Shown here: positions 1 to 9,533 of the stretch, piece by piece | How the letters are laid out: each line of letters begins with the position of its first letter | Position numbering within the stretch: the stretch's first letter is position 1 | DNA from: an uncultured Bacteroidia bacterium | GTDB lineage: Bacteria > Bacteroidota > Bacteroidia > Bacteroidales > Prolixibacteraceae | Assembly (NCBI GenBank): GCA_903881215.1 | Contig: CAIRSO010000090.1 | Location: 1-32,987, forward strand | Direction: 5' to 3' | DNA: 32,987 nucleotides | Translations under genes and position numbers: made by a program | Notes under the pieces: generated by a model | Seen by the model: only the letters and a program-made list of their open reading frames with translations | The model's database searches: none | What the model was told of the DNA's origin: nothing

Positions 1-723
1 ACACTTCCAATTGATATTCAAAAGAGGATAGGAATCTCCACTGAAACTACAACCTTACAAAAGATTTTCGATTATCAGGAAATCTCCATCGGCAATCCTC
101 CTCTTATTAATGGGCATGATTACCCCTTTTATGGAATTCCAACTGAGACAGTTCGACCAGCACTTTTTGTCGATCTGCCTGACTGTACTGAGATCTCACG
201 TGAACTTCTACCGGGTGTTAAATTTAGAGCATTCAACAGGATCCCGACTTTGAATATCCTGAATCCTGTGACCTTAAACTATTTCGTCGATCCACCGCTT
301 GTATTGCTCAACGGCATTCCGGTTCTGGACCTCAATGTGATTAAAAATATGGGCTCGAAAGACATAGACAGAATTGAAATATGCAGAAGAGAAAGATATT
401 TTGGAGATCTTGTTTTTCATGGAGTGATTGCCATTTTTTCCTCAAAACAGGTGAACAAACTCTTGTCAGAAACAGATGAGCTAATAAAAATTAACCTGGA
501 TACATTTCAGCCAGACAGCAATTTAATTATTCCCAAAGAGCAGGGTCAAAATGAACCGGATCTGCGCAAAGTACTACTATGGAATCCCCAATTGAAACCT
601 GAAGAGACCATCAAAATAAATTTTGTAACTTCTGACATAAAAGGCAGTTACAAATTTGTACTGCGAGGAATGACAAATGATGGAGAGGTAATATGTCACG
701 AACATATTTTTGAAGTAAACTAA
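1..723 (+). CDS. C-terminal part of a secreted plug-domain (TonB-receptor-plug-like) protein, 5' end outside window
   Basis: The reading frame is open from the first base, so this is the last 240 codons of a longer gene; the internal TTG at 250 is not a credible start. Near residues 95-140 there is a plug-like pattern: PLVLLNGIPV, then IDRIEI, then VIAIFSSK. This parallels the DGVPV...VLKDASA...GVIIITT pattern of SusC plug domains. The end (LLWNPQLKPEETIKINF, then SDIKGSY, then FEVN) resembles the final beta-sandwich of a Bacteroidota family of large exported proteins with MG2-like repeats and a C-terminal plug domain but no beta-barrel. The frame stops with no barrel following, which fits that family. 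The next gene starts one base after the stop, so they are probably co-transcribed. Function is unknown; surface display or transport is inferred only from domain type. Confidence 0.7.
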   Translation, partial: TLPIDIQKRIGISTETTTLQKIFDYQEISIGNPPLINGHDYPFYGIPTETVRPALFVDLPDCTEISRELLPGVKFRAFNRIPTLNILNPVTLNYFVDPPLVLLNGIPVLDLNVIKNMGSKDIDRIEICRRERYFGDLVFHGVIAIFSSKQVNKLLSETDELIKINLDTFQPDSNLIIPKEQGQNEPDLRKVLLWNPQLKPEETIKINFVTSDIKGSYKFVLRGMTNDGEVICHEHIFEVN

Positions 724-724
724 T

Positions 725-1426
725 ATGACCCACAAGCTACTTTATCTTGTTCTGGCAGTTGGGATACTCTCAACCGCGACAGCTTTTGCACAGCCAAAAA
801 ATCTGAAAAGCAAAAACAATGAAAACATCAGGGGTACCCGATTTATTCCTTATCCAAATTATACAGGAAAGCCTTACTTGTTTGATAAGTTCCTAAAAGG
901 TGAAATTGAATTGTCTGATGGAACAAAAATATCAAATTTAGGATTGAGTTACAGTACCTATCGTGATGAATTAATTTATTATAATTCTGCTGTTTCAGCT
1001 CAGATAATTATTGATAAGCTTAGTTTAAACGGCTTTTCTATCTCTGAAACAAATGGGAGAGTTCGGCATTTTTGCCGTCAATTCTGTTCCGAGTACATGC
1101 GTGACCAATGCTATTTTGAGATTCTAAGTGAAGGTAAGATATCGCTCCTCGCTTACAGGAAAGTAAATCTGGAGACATGTAATACTTATTACAGCAAATC
1201 CGGACTTGCCTACGAGCCTGCCAATAGCTTCTTTTTATACTCCCGGGAGAAGGGTTATTCACTTGTCAAACTGAACCGCAAATCGCTGTTATCAAAATTC
1301 AGCAAGCCTAACCAGAAGATAGTCAGGAAACTATTGCGCAGAAGTGGCATCGTGATAGCTGATGAGCATAGTTTTATATCAGCATGGAATTTGATCCGTG
1401 AGAAAGAGATTGAGCCTATTTTTTAA
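725..1426 (+). CDS. small exported protein of unknown function
   Basis: This 233-residue protein has a clear N-terminal signal peptide (about residues 1-22, ending TAFAQ). A small cysteine cluster follows in mid-protein (RHFCRQFCSEY, DQCYF, ETCNTYY), which could form disulfides outside the cytoplasm. The C-terminal third is basic (LNRKSLLSKF, IVRKLLRRSG) and resembles the tail of small secreted Bacteroidota proteins that lack an assigned function. Its ATG begins one base after the stop of the plug-domain gene, implying translational coupling and possibly a shared role. I do not recognise a specific family. No promoter of its own is visible. Confidence 0.75.
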   Translation: MTHKLLYLVLAVGILSTATAFAQPKNLKSKNNENIRGTRFIPYPNYTGKPYLFDKFLKGEIELSDGTKISNLGLSYSTYRDELIYYNSAVSAQIIIDKLSLNGFSISETNGRVRHFCRQFCSEYMRDQCYFEILSEGKISLLAYRKVNLETCNTYYSKSGLAYEPANSFFLYSREKGYSLVKLNRKSLLSKFSKPNQKIVRKLLRRSGIVIADEHSFISAWNLIREKEIEPIF

Positions 1427-1564
1427 TGATCGAGCTTTTATTTTTCAGAGGGAACCTGATTCCAATTGAAAATGGCATAGCCTTGTACTTGTAACTTCAT
1501 ATTTCAGATCAAAAAGATGAATTGCCTCCCAGATTATCCAATATATAGCCAGAATAGCTGATGA

Positions 1565-1595
1565 TTTGGGAATGACATTATTTTACATATATTTG
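1565..1595 (+). promoter_or_regulatory. Bacteroidota primary promoter of the first susC-susD pair
   Basis: TTTG at 1565-1568 is separated by exactly 19 bp from TATATTTG at 1588-1595. This is a full match to the phylum's housekeeping sigma consensus (TTTG, N19, TAnnTTTG). Transcription would start near 1601-1603, giving a leader of about 95 nt before the ATG at 1696. Confidence 0.75.
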
Positions 1596-1695
1596 TATTC
1601 ATACGCAAAAATTAACAATTGGCCTGCATCTGCATGGCAAATTCTTAGTGCTTTTAGAGTGTAGCAAAACTATGTTTAATCTAAAAAAAAAATCA

Positions 1696-4600
1696 ATGAA
1701 AAAAATTTCGCTGTTGCTTACTTTCCTCTTGTTCGTAGGAATGCAGGCTATCTTCGCCCAAACCAGAGATGTAACTGGTGTTGTTACATCTGTGGATGAT
1801 GGGTCAACGATACCCGGTGCTTCGGTAATTGTAAAAGGGACTACAGTTGGAACCATCACTAGCATGGATGGTCGCTTTACTCTTAAGGTCCCGGCAGGTG
1901 CTCGTAATTTGATAGTTTCTTTCGTCGGTTTTACTTCTCAGGACGTACTCCTAACCAATGCAAAAGAGTACACTATAGCTTTAAATTCAGAACAAATTGC
2001 TGTTGATGAAGTAGTGGTAGTAGGCTATGGAACTCAGAAAAAGCGCGATGTGGGAGGGACTATTTCCACAGTTAAAGGTGAGGATATCAAAATGACTCCT
2101 GTACAAAGTTTTGACCAGTCTTTACAGGGGAAAGCTTCTGGAGTCATTGTGACGATGCCAAATGGTGTACTGAACAATCCTCCGGTTATTCGGATCAGGG
2201 GGGTGAACTCCATTTCGTCAAGTTCTTATCCATTGATTATTGTGGATGGAGTACCTGTATTTACTGGTGACGTTTCTGCATCCAGTGCAGCATCAAATGC
2301 GTTGGCAGATATAAGTCCGAGTGACATCCAGTCTATGGAAATCCTTAAAGATGCTTCTGCAACTGCTATTTATGGATCCAGGGCGGCGAATGGAGTAATC
2401 ATTATTACGACCCGTAAAGGAATGGCAGGTAAGGTTAAAGTGACTTATGATGGCTATTTTGGTTATACTTCACCTTATCATCTGTTTGATGTGATGAATG
2501 CGACCCAATACGTAGAGCATAAAAATAGGGCAATTTCGAATAATCCCACTTCTTATGGCTCCCAATTTACAATTCCAACTCTAAACAATGCGCCTGTTAA
2601 TACCAAATGGTCTGATTATATCTACCGGACTGGTTCCCAACAATCCCATTCAGTCACCATTTCAGGTTCATCTCCTACGACGAACTACTTTCTGTCAGTG
2701 GGATACAATAATCAAGAGGGAATGATCCGCCAGAATAGTTATGAAAGGAAGAATGCCAGGTTAAATCTTGATCACAAGTTAAATAAATACATTACGCTTG
2801 GAGCCAATCTCGCTATTACCAACTCTTTCAATGCTGCTCCAAACACAGGTTCTTTATCGGGACAAGCATACAATACGGGTGGGGCAGCGCGACTGGCCTT
2901 TGTGCTTCCTCCCAACCTCGCACCTTACAAAGCCGATGGAACCTATAACATCGATGGTTCACAGATCGGCAGCATGGGTCAGCCTCAGACCAATTATGGA
3001 TATTACAATCCGGTCGCTATTTTTGATTTAAATAAATACACAGCTCAGAATGACCGCTTGCTGGCAAATTTTAGTGTTACATTTCAACCGGTCAAAGGCC
3101 TTAATCTAAAGACTGTATATGGAATGGATAACCTATCCGTTGAATCCACCATTTTTCAATCAGCAATAACAGGAGACGGGTTTGCTGGTAAAGGTTATGC
3201 AGAGAACGATTTCAATCGGGCAAACAGGTGGACATGGACCAATACTGCTGATTACTCTCTGGCAACCCTAAAGGAAAAGTTGAATTTTACATTTCTTGCA
3301 GGTACAGAGAAGCAATCAACAAAGGGAAACCTATGGTATGGCTTCAAGACCAACGTAGCGGATAACTTCTTTGAAACTTATCAGGGTTCATGGGTAACTG
3401 CAGGAATGGGTGGTGGTAGCCAATACGAGAATTATTTCATCTCTTATTTCGGTCGTATCAATGCCAATTACGATAAGCGGTTTTATCTGGAAGGAAGTAT
3501 ACGTAATGATGGTTTTTCGGGCTTGGCAGAAGGTAAGAAATTCGGAACATTCGGAGGTGGATCCTTTATGTACAATCTGTCCAATGAAAATTTCATCAAG
3601 ACAAGTAAAATTGCTGAGCTTTTTTCAGACATACGGCTGAAGGCCAGTTATGGTAAGGTAGGAAATATGTCCGGAATTGGTAGTTATGCTTCTCTGTCTC
3701 TCTATAGCGGTGGATTGTATGGTGCTTCTCCAACCTGGGGTTTCAGTCAGGCAGGTAATTCGGATCTAAAATGGGAGACCAGTGACAAATATGACGTAGG
3801 TTTAAGTTTTGGATTGCTTAAAAACAAATTTACGGTTGAAATGAATTATTTCTATAATGATGTCAATAATTTGATTCTTAACGTACCACAATCTCCATCA
3901 AAGGGTATCCCAGGGAACACAATACCGATGAATATTGGTTCGATGTTCAACAAAGGGCTTGAATTTTCAGTAACCAGTCATAATTTTACGAAGAAAGATT
4001 TCCAATGGACCACAAATTTTAATTTTTCGACCTTGAAAAATGAGGTGACTTCACTAGCTCCTGGAGTTACTGAAATTATTGGGACTACTTCGGGTTTGGA
4101 AACAACCAACCGCACCATGATAGGCTATCCTATTGGAAATTTATTTACTGTTGAAACCAGAGGTGTTGATCCACAAACAGGACGTCGGGTTTTTGTAAAC
4201 AAGGCCGGCAAAGAGGTTCTATATTCTCATGAGTCTCCAGCTGCAAGTAGGTGGACTTACAGGGACGGGACTGGCAATGCTCCTGCAATAGCATTAACCA
4301 CTGATGGTAAAATTTCCGGTTCTCCATTACCAAAAATATACGGAGGTATGGATAACAATTTCAATTATAAGAATTTTGACTTCGCTTTTAGTCTGACTTA
4401 TGCACTTGATTTCAAAATATACAATGGAACAAAGTCAGGTTTGAGAGATCAAAGGTGGTGGAACAACTCAGTGGAAGTGTATGAAACGGCATGGAGAAAT
4501 CCTGGTGATATTACAAGTATTCCGAAACCAATTATGAATGACAATGTCTCTAATGGTTCATCTATCCCAATTCTTGAAAATGTTGAAAAGGGTGATTATG

Positions 4601-4833
4601 TTAAAGTTAGAAATGTCTCTTTGGGATACACTGTCAAAAATCTTCCTTCATTTTTGGGTATTGAGAAGATTCGAATCTATGCGCAGGTTTTCAATGCATA
4701 TGTATTCACCAAGTATACAGGTTCAGACCCGGAAGTTTCTACAAACGGAAATACAAACCTGACAGCGGGTATCGACAGGAATTCAGCTCCGCAGGCCAGG
4801 AGTTATTCATTTGGGGCAAATATTACATTTTAA
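1696..4833 (+). CDS. SusC/RagA-family TonB-dependent outer-membrane transporter (first copy)
   Basis: This is the outer-membrane channel of a SusCD glycan or nutrient uptake system, powered by TonB. A signal peptide (1-21, ending IFAQ) is followed by a carboxypeptidase-regulatory-like beta-sandwich (about 25-98, with IPGASVIVKGTT). Then come a TonB-box-like segment DEVVVVGYG (104-112), a plug domain (about 115-245, with LIIVDGVPV and LKDASATAIYGSRAANGV) and a 22-strand-type barrel ending in a terminal aromatic residue (FGANITF). There is no STN domain, so FecI/FecR-type transmembrane signalling is not expected. The start at 1696 is chosen because the signal peptide then aligns with the second copy; in-frame ATG 1672 is an alternative. 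It has a consensus promoter at 1565-1595 and is followed 20 bp later by its SusD partner. The substrate cannot be told from sequence. Confidence 0.95.
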   Translation: MKKISLLLTFLLFVGMQAIFAQTRDVTGVVTSVDDGSTIPGASVIVKGTTVGTITSMDGRFTLKVPAGARNLIVSFVGFTSQDVLLTNAKEYTIALNSEQIAVDEVVVVGYGTQKKRDVGGTISTVKGEDIKMTPVQSFDQSLQGKASGVIVTMPNGVLNNPPVIRIRGVNSISSSSYPLIIVDGVPVFTGDVSASSAASNALADISPSDIQSMEILKDASATAIYGSRAANGVIIITTRKGMAGKVKVTYDGYFGYTSPYHLFDVMNATQYVEHKNRAISNNPTSYGSQFTIPTLNNAPVNTKWSDYIYRTGSQQSHSVTISGSSPTTNYFLSVGYNNQEGMIRQNSYERKNARLNLDHKLNKYITLGANLAITNSFNAAPNTGSLSGQAYNTGGAARLAFVLPPNLAPYKADGTYNIDGSQIGSMGQPQTNYGYYNPVAIFDLNKYTAQNDRLLANFSVTFQPVKGLNLKTVYGMDNLSVESTIFQSAITGDGFAGKGYAENDFNRANRWTWTNTADYSLATLKEKLNFTFLAGTEKQSTKGNLWYGFKTNVADNFFETYQGSWVTAGMGGGSQYENYFISYFGRINANYDKRFYLEGSIRNDGFSGLAEGKKFGTFGGGSFMYNLSNENFIKTSKIAELFSDIRLKASYGKVGNMSGIGSYASLSLYSGGLYGASPTWGFSQAGNSDLKWETSDKYDVGLSFGLLKNKFTVEMNYFYNDVNNLILNVPQSPSKGIPGNTIPMNIGSMFNKGLEFSVTSHNFTKKDFQWTTNFNFSTLKNEVTSLAPGVTEIIGTTSGLETTNRTMIGYPIGNLFTVETRGVDPQTGRRVFVNKAGKEVLYSHESPAASRWTYRDGTGNAPAIALTTDGKISGSPLPKIYGGMDNNFNYKNFDFAFSLTYALDFKIYNGTKSGLRDQRWWNNSVEVYETAWRNPGDITSIPKPIMNDNVSNGSSIPILENVEKGDYVKVRNVSLGYTVKNLPSFLGIEKIRIYAQVFNAYVFTKYTGSDPEVSTNGNTNLTAGIDRNSAPQARSYSFGANITF

Positions 4834-4853
4834 CCCTTAAAACTTAAAAAGTC

Positions 4854-6335
4854 ATGAGAAATATGATTAAAGCAACAATATGTTTGATGTTTTTTGTACT
4901 GGTCGGATGCTCTACGGATATGCTTTCCCTCAGTCCAAAAACATCTTTGGGAGAATTGCAGGCATTCGACACCAAAGATCGTGTTATCGGTCAGGTAAAT
5001 GGTATGTATGCATCCATGAAAAGTGGAAACTATCTTGGCGGAAGGTTTCAGGTATACAATGATGTAAGAGCTGATAATTTTCTACCAAAAAGCACAAATG
5101 GTGTGACCAATTATCAAACATGGAATCATTCAGTGATTACTTCTACCAACGAAGTAATTAACCTTTGGGGTGCAGTCTATGCAGCAGTTAATGCTATTAA
5201 TATCTTTCTGGAAGGTTTAGATAGTAACTGGAAGGCCGGAACATTAACGGGCAAAATAACTGATGCAGAGTACAGTCAATTTAAGAGTGAGGCACTTACA
5301 TTAAGGGCAATATGTTATTTTGATCTGTTAATGTTGTATGCTCAACCCTATAACAAGGACAATGGAGCAAGCCCCGGCGTTCCACTTAGGCTAAAGGCAA
5401 ACAAAACTGGTGAAGAGAATGACCTGGCGAGAAGTAAGGTATCAGAAGTATATACCCAAATCCTTGCAGACCTTAATGCCGCCGAACCATTGGCCATTGA
5501 TAAGTACACAACCAATTTGTTGAATACGACCCGGATCCACAAGAATACGATCATTGCTTTCAAAACCCGTGTTTACCTTCACAAAGGTGATTTCACTGCG
5601 GCTCAGACTGAGGGTGCGAAAATTGTATCGGCAACTGCACCTTATGGCGCTGCAACTGGTGTTCCAATCGGACTTAATGCAACATTTGCTGGTATCTGGG
5701 CGACTCCTTATACCACCAAAGAGTCTGTTTTTTCTATGCCTTTTACAGACACCAATCTTCCTGGTACCCAGAATTCTTTAGCTTGGTACAACAATCCTTC
5801 TTCTAATGAAGCTTATTACCTGACTACGACTCCAGGAAGTACGTTTTCGCAAATGGATGCTACAGATGCCAGGAAAATGTTATTTTCAACCGGGACAGTA
5901 TCCGGGACTACAGTATATTTTTGCGGGAAATATCCGAGCTTTACAATTCAGTCAGATTATGCTCCTATAATACGGTATTCAGAGGTGATGCTCAATTATG
6001 CTGAAGCCATTGTCAGAGGAGGAAATGCTGTTACGCAGAAAGCTGTGGATTTACTAAATGCCGTAAGAACACGCTCATTCCCGACAGGTGTATACACATT
6101 GGCAAGTTTTTCTACTGTTAAAGCATTTTTAGATGCTATGCTTCTCGAGAGGAGCATAGAATTCCTGGGTGAAGGATTGAGGAACATGGATTTGATGAGA
6201 ACTTACTCAACAATACCAGCCAAGAGTGGCACATCTGCTGGCTCTGTTTCAGCAATTGCTCCGGGCACTCCAACCTATATTTGGCCTATCCCATCCAGTG
6301 AGTTAGACATAAATAAACTAATGACAGGTAATTAA
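4854..6335 (+). CDS. SusD/RagB-family nutrient-binding lipoprotein (first copy)
   Basis: This surface lipoprotein is expected to sit as a lid over the preceding SusC channel and capture its ligand. It is 493 residues long, within the family's usual range. A lipoprotein signal ends in LVGC with Cys19 as the lipidation site. The N-terminal half has SusD-like helical (TPR-type) segments, such as FDTKDRVIGQVNGMYASM and ALTLRAICYFDLLMLYAQPY. The RagB/SusD C-terminal features include IIRYSEVMLNYAEAIVRG, LLNAVRTRSF and ERSIEFLGEGLRNMDLMR, closing with YIWPIPSSELDIN. It begins 20 bp after susC, so they are one transcript, and a strong terminator follows at 6355-6391. No sugar-binding residues could be assigned by eye. 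Confidence 0.93.
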   Translation: MRNMIKATICLMFFVLVGCSTDMLSLSPKTSLGELQAFDTKDRVIGQVNGMYASMKSGNYLGGRFQVYNDVRADNFLPKSTNGVTNYQTWNHSVITSTNEVINLWGAVYAAVNAINIFLEGLDSNWKAGTLTGKITDAEYSQFKSEALTLRAICYFDLLMLYAQPYNKDNGASPGVPLRLKANKTGEENDLARSKVSEVYTQILADLNAAEPLAIDKYTTNLLNTTRIHKNTIIAFKTRVYLHKGDFTAAQTEGAKIVSATAPYGAATGVPIGLNATFAGIWATPYTTKESVFSMPFTDTNLPGTQNSLAWYNNPSSNEAYYLTTTPGSTFSQMDATDARKMLFSTGTVSGTTVYFCGKYPSFTIQSDYAPIIRYSEVMLNYAEAIVRGGNAVTQKAVDLLNAVRTRSFPTGVYTLASFSTVKAFLDAMLLERSIEFLGEGLRNMDLMRTYSTIPAKSGTSAGSVSAIAPGTPTYIWPIPSSELDINKLMTGN

Positions 6336-6354
6336 TCACCCAATCTTGACAAAC

Positions 6355-6391
6355 AAAAAAGAGACTTCCTGAAATGGGAGTCTCTTTTTTT
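6355..6391 (+). terminator. rho-independent terminator after first susC-susD pair
   Basis: The stem pairs AAAAAAGAGACTTCC (6355-6369) with GGGAGTCTCTTTTTT (6376-6390), with one G-T wobble, across a 6-nt loop. It ends in a run of seven T. It separates the first SusCD pair from the second. Confidence 0.88.
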
Positions 6392-6564
6392 GTAATCATC
6401 TCAGTATTTAATTTTTTGGAAAAGATATTCGAATTTTCTATTTTGAAATAATTAACATATATTCGCGATACTTTACAAATTTTATTATATCTCTATCTGA
6501 ATATCTGGGTAGAGGGTTGAAAAAAGTATAAGTATTTGAATTATATAACTTTAAAATTTTTTCT

Positions 6565-9516
6565 ATGAAAAAAATTTCTCTGTTGCTTTCTTTCCTTTTG
6601 TTTATTGGAACGCAACTGGTTTTTTCCCAAACCAGAGAGATTACCGGGAAAATTACCTCCTCCGAAGATAATGGGGGAATACCCGGTGCCTCAGTAGTTG
6701 TAAAAGGAACCACGTTAGGATCTATTGCTGACATGGATGGGAAATTCAGGTTGCAGGTGCCTAAAACGGCCAAGACTTTGATCATTTCTTTTGTGGGAAT
6801 GAATACTGTTGAAGTCCAATTGACCAATGCTACCAATTATCCAGTTGTTCTTCAATCAACCAGCCTTGCTGTTGACGAGGTTGTTGTTGTTGGTTATGGA
6901 ACTGCCAAAAAGGTCGGTACCGTTGTAGGTTCAGTCGTCCAGGTAAATGCTGAAAAGATAAAGGACAAACCTTCGGCAAATGCATTTGATGCTTTGCAAG
7001 GGAAAGTAGCTGGTATTCAGGTTTATACTTCAAGTGGTGAGCCGTCACAGATTTCATCGATCCGTTTAAATGGTAACGGTTCGCTGGGAGCAGGTTCTAC
7101 ACCATTGTATGTTCTTGATGGCGTACCAATGAATTCAGGAGCCATGCTCTCACTGAATGCAAACGACTTTGAAAGTATTACAGTCTTAAAGGATGCATCT
7201 GCGACCTCCATTTATGGTTCACGTGCTGCCAATGGAGTTATCTACTTAACAACAAAACAAGGATCAAGTAGTGTTTCAAAAATCACTGTGAACGGAATGT
7301 ATGGTTATTCTTCATTAGCCAATACAGATTATTTTAATAATTACATGAATACCAAACAGCTGACTGACTTTTGGTTGGCAACCGGTTACCGTACACAAGC
7401 TCAAATTACGCAAACCCTAACTGATTATCCAAACGATTTCAAATGGTATAAATATTATTATAAGGAAAAAGCTCCTGTGTACCAGGGAGATATTTCGATT
7501 TCAGGTGGTAGTGGAAAGACAACCTACTATGTGTCAGGATCTTACTTTTTTCAAGATGGTCTTGCTGTTCGTTCAGGTTTAGATAGATACACGCTGCGTT
7601 CAAATATCGCTTCTAAAGTTAACAACTGGTTTAGTTTTGGACTGAACATGTCTGCCGGATATGACAAGCGTGCTTCAAATCCTTATGGATCAAATAGTTT
7701 AAATGGTGGATTGGCCATGTTGGCACAGCCATTTTACTCTCCTTACGATGCCAATGGTGTTAAGTACCCTGATATGATCCCGGGACTTGCGCGTTACAAT
7801 CCTGAATATTTGATCGAAAAACAACCTTATGACGCAAACACAATTCAGGTGAATGGCAACGCTTATATTCAGCTGAATCCGATTAAGGGTTTAACTATCA
7901 AATCGCAGATAGGTTTGGATGCGTATGATTACAGGCTGGGAACAAAAAGGATGCCTTCTTACAAAGGCTCATTAAACAATGGTTCTGTTTCAGAAAGTTT
8001 TTCCCGCAACGTTGTAAAAACGATAACAAACACTGCCGAGTACAAATTTAATATTCAGGAAAGACATAAAATCACTGTCTTAGGTGGACAGGAGGGAATT
8101 ACCAATCAATATACTTCCACTTATGGCGTTTCAACCGGGCAGACAGATGACCGTTTGGTTCTTTTACAGAATGGTCCAACAGGTAAAGATGGCAGTTCAG
8201 GTAAAAGTGAATATGCCTATCTTTCTTATTTTGGTCGGGCAGATTATAGTCTTGATGACAAATATTATCTTGATTTATCTGTTCGTAACGATGCTTCTTC
8301 CCGATTTGGGAAGAACAATCGTTCTGCAACTTTCTATGCAACCGGTGTCATGTGGAATGCCAAGAAGGAATCTTTTTTGAGAGATGTAAATTTCCTTTCT
8401 TCTCTTAATCTGAAGGCTAGTGTTGGAACCTCCGGCAACTCTGATATTGGTAATTATGCCAATCTCGCATTGGTTGGTACCAATCAGTATTCTGCTACAA
8501 CAGGATGGGGAATTTCTACTCCGGGAAACCCTGATCTGGGATGGGAGAATCAGAAAAAAACCACAATTGGCGCAAAATTCGCTTTGTTTAAAGATCAATT
8601 CCGTTTCAACGTGGAATATTACAAAAGAGTAACCACGAACATGTTAATTAGTGTACCATTTCCATATACTTCCGGCTTTGGGTCTGTACTTTCCAATGTA
8701 GGTGCATTACAGAACAGCGGTGTTGATATTGCTTTCGACTTTGACATCATCAAGGGAAAGGATTATTTTGTAACTCCTTATGTCAACTTTAGTTACAACA
8801 AGGAAAAGGTAACGGAGCTCTTCCAGGGATTGAATTACTGGATCATACCCAATACCGGCGTTTGCTGGGCAGTTGGAAAACCTGTCTCCTTTTTCTATCC
8901 ATATTTCGCAGGAATAGACCCGGCTGATGGGCTGCCAATGTGGTACAAACAAGGTTCAGACAAGACAGTGACATCCACTGCAGAAACCACGAAGGTGTTT
9001 AATACTGCAGCATTGGAGCAAAATGTTGGAATCAAACGTTATCCTCCAATTGTGGGTGGTTTTGGCTTGAATACAGGATGGAAAGGCATCACACTTCAAG
9101 CTGATTTCTCTTATGCTTTGGGCAAATATTTGATTAACAATGACCGTTACTTCACAGAAAATCCTTCAGTCTTTTCAGGATATAACCAATCTTCAGCAGT
9201 ACAGAATTATTGGAAACAAGCCGGTGACCAATCATTGTTCCCAAAATATGGTACGCAGTTTACGCAATTCGATTCCCGTTTGATTGAAAATGCATCCTTC
9301 ATGCGTCTGAAGAACCTAACCATCGGTTACAGGGTTCCTGCTAAAGTTCTGGCGAAAACGAAAACTTTTACCAATGCAAGAGTATTCCTGACAGGCAGAA
9401 ACTTAATAACAGTGACCAATTATAAGGGACCAGACCCTGAAGTTGACTCAAATCTTTCTCTGGGTGTCAATCCAAATACAAAACAATACTCTGTCGGTGT
9501 TGAACTTACATTTTAA
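6565..9516 (+). CDS. SusC/RagA-family TonB-dependent outer-membrane transporter (second copy)
   Basis: This is a second SusC-type channel of 983 residues. The signal peptide (1-21, ending VFSQ) and the carboxypeptidase-regulatory-like domain align without gaps to the first copy over roughly 113 residues, through DEVVVVGYGT at 104-113. The plug follows (LYVLDGVPM, VLKDASATSIYGSRAANGVIYLTTK), then a barrel closing with VGVELTF. Beyond the plug the two proteins diverge, which suggests different ligands. No STN domain is present. The 229-bp gap upstream contains the previous terminator but no clear TAnnTTTG element, so its promoter is not assigned. It is followed after 17 bp by its own SusD. Confidence 0.95.
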   Translation: MKKISLLLSFLLFIGTQLVFSQTREITGKITSSEDNGGIPGASVVVKGTTLGSIADMDGKFRLQVPKTAKTLIISFVGMNTVEVQLTNATNYPVVLQSTSLAVDEVVVVGYGTAKKVGTVVGSVVQVNAEKIKDKPSANAFDALQGKVAGIQVYTSSGEPSQISSIRLNGNGSLGAGSTPLYVLDGVPMNSGAMLSLNANDFESITVLKDASATSIYGSRAANGVIYLTTKQGSSSVSKITVNGMYGYSSLANTDYFNNYMNTKQLTDFWLATGYRTQAQITQTLTDYPNDFKWYKYYYKEKAPVYQGDISISGGSGKTTYYVSGSYFFQDGLAVRSGLDRYTLRSNIASKVNNWFSFGLNMSAGYDKRASNPYGSNSLNGGLAMLAQPFYSPYDANGVKYPDMIPGLARYNPEYLIEKQPYDANTIQVNGNAYIQLNPIKGLTIKSQIGLDAYDYRLGTKRMPSYKGSLNNGSVSESFSRNVVKTITNTAEYKFNIQERHKITVLGGQEGITNQYTSTYGVSTGQTDDRLVLLQNGPTGKDGSSGKSEYAYLSYFGRADYSLDDKYYLDLSVRNDASSRFGKNNRSATFYATGVMWNAKKESFLRDVNFLSSLNLKASVGTSGNSDIGNYANLALVGTNQYSATTGWGISTPGNPDLGWENQKKTTIGAKFALFKDQFRFNVEYYKRVTTNMLISVPFPYTSGFGSVLSNVGALQNSGVDIAFDFDIIKGKDYFVTPYVNFSYNKEKVTELFQGLNYWIIPNTGVCWAVGKPVSFFYPYFAGIDPADGLPMWYKQGSDKTVTSTAETTKVFNTAALEQNVGIKRYPPIVGGFGLNTGWKGITLQADFSYALGKYLINNDRYFTENPSVFSGYNQSSAVQNYWKQAGDQSLFPKYGTQFTQFDSRLIENASFMRLKNLTIGYRVPAKVLAKTKTFTNARVFLTGRNLITVTNYKGPDPEVDSNLSLGVNPNTKQYSVGVELTF

Positions 9517-9533
9517 TTTTAACGGTAATAATC

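Noticed and set aside
1599-1865. Open frame opposite the start of the first susC gene
   Set aside because: It is antisense to a strongly conserved signal peptide and beta-sandwich domain; the matching antisense frame at 6438-6836 arises from the same duplicated sequence.
6392-6564. Promoter for the second susC gene
   Set aside because: Words such as GTATTTG and CTATTTTG occur, but none fits TAnnTTTG with a TTTG at 18-20 bp, so no site was called.
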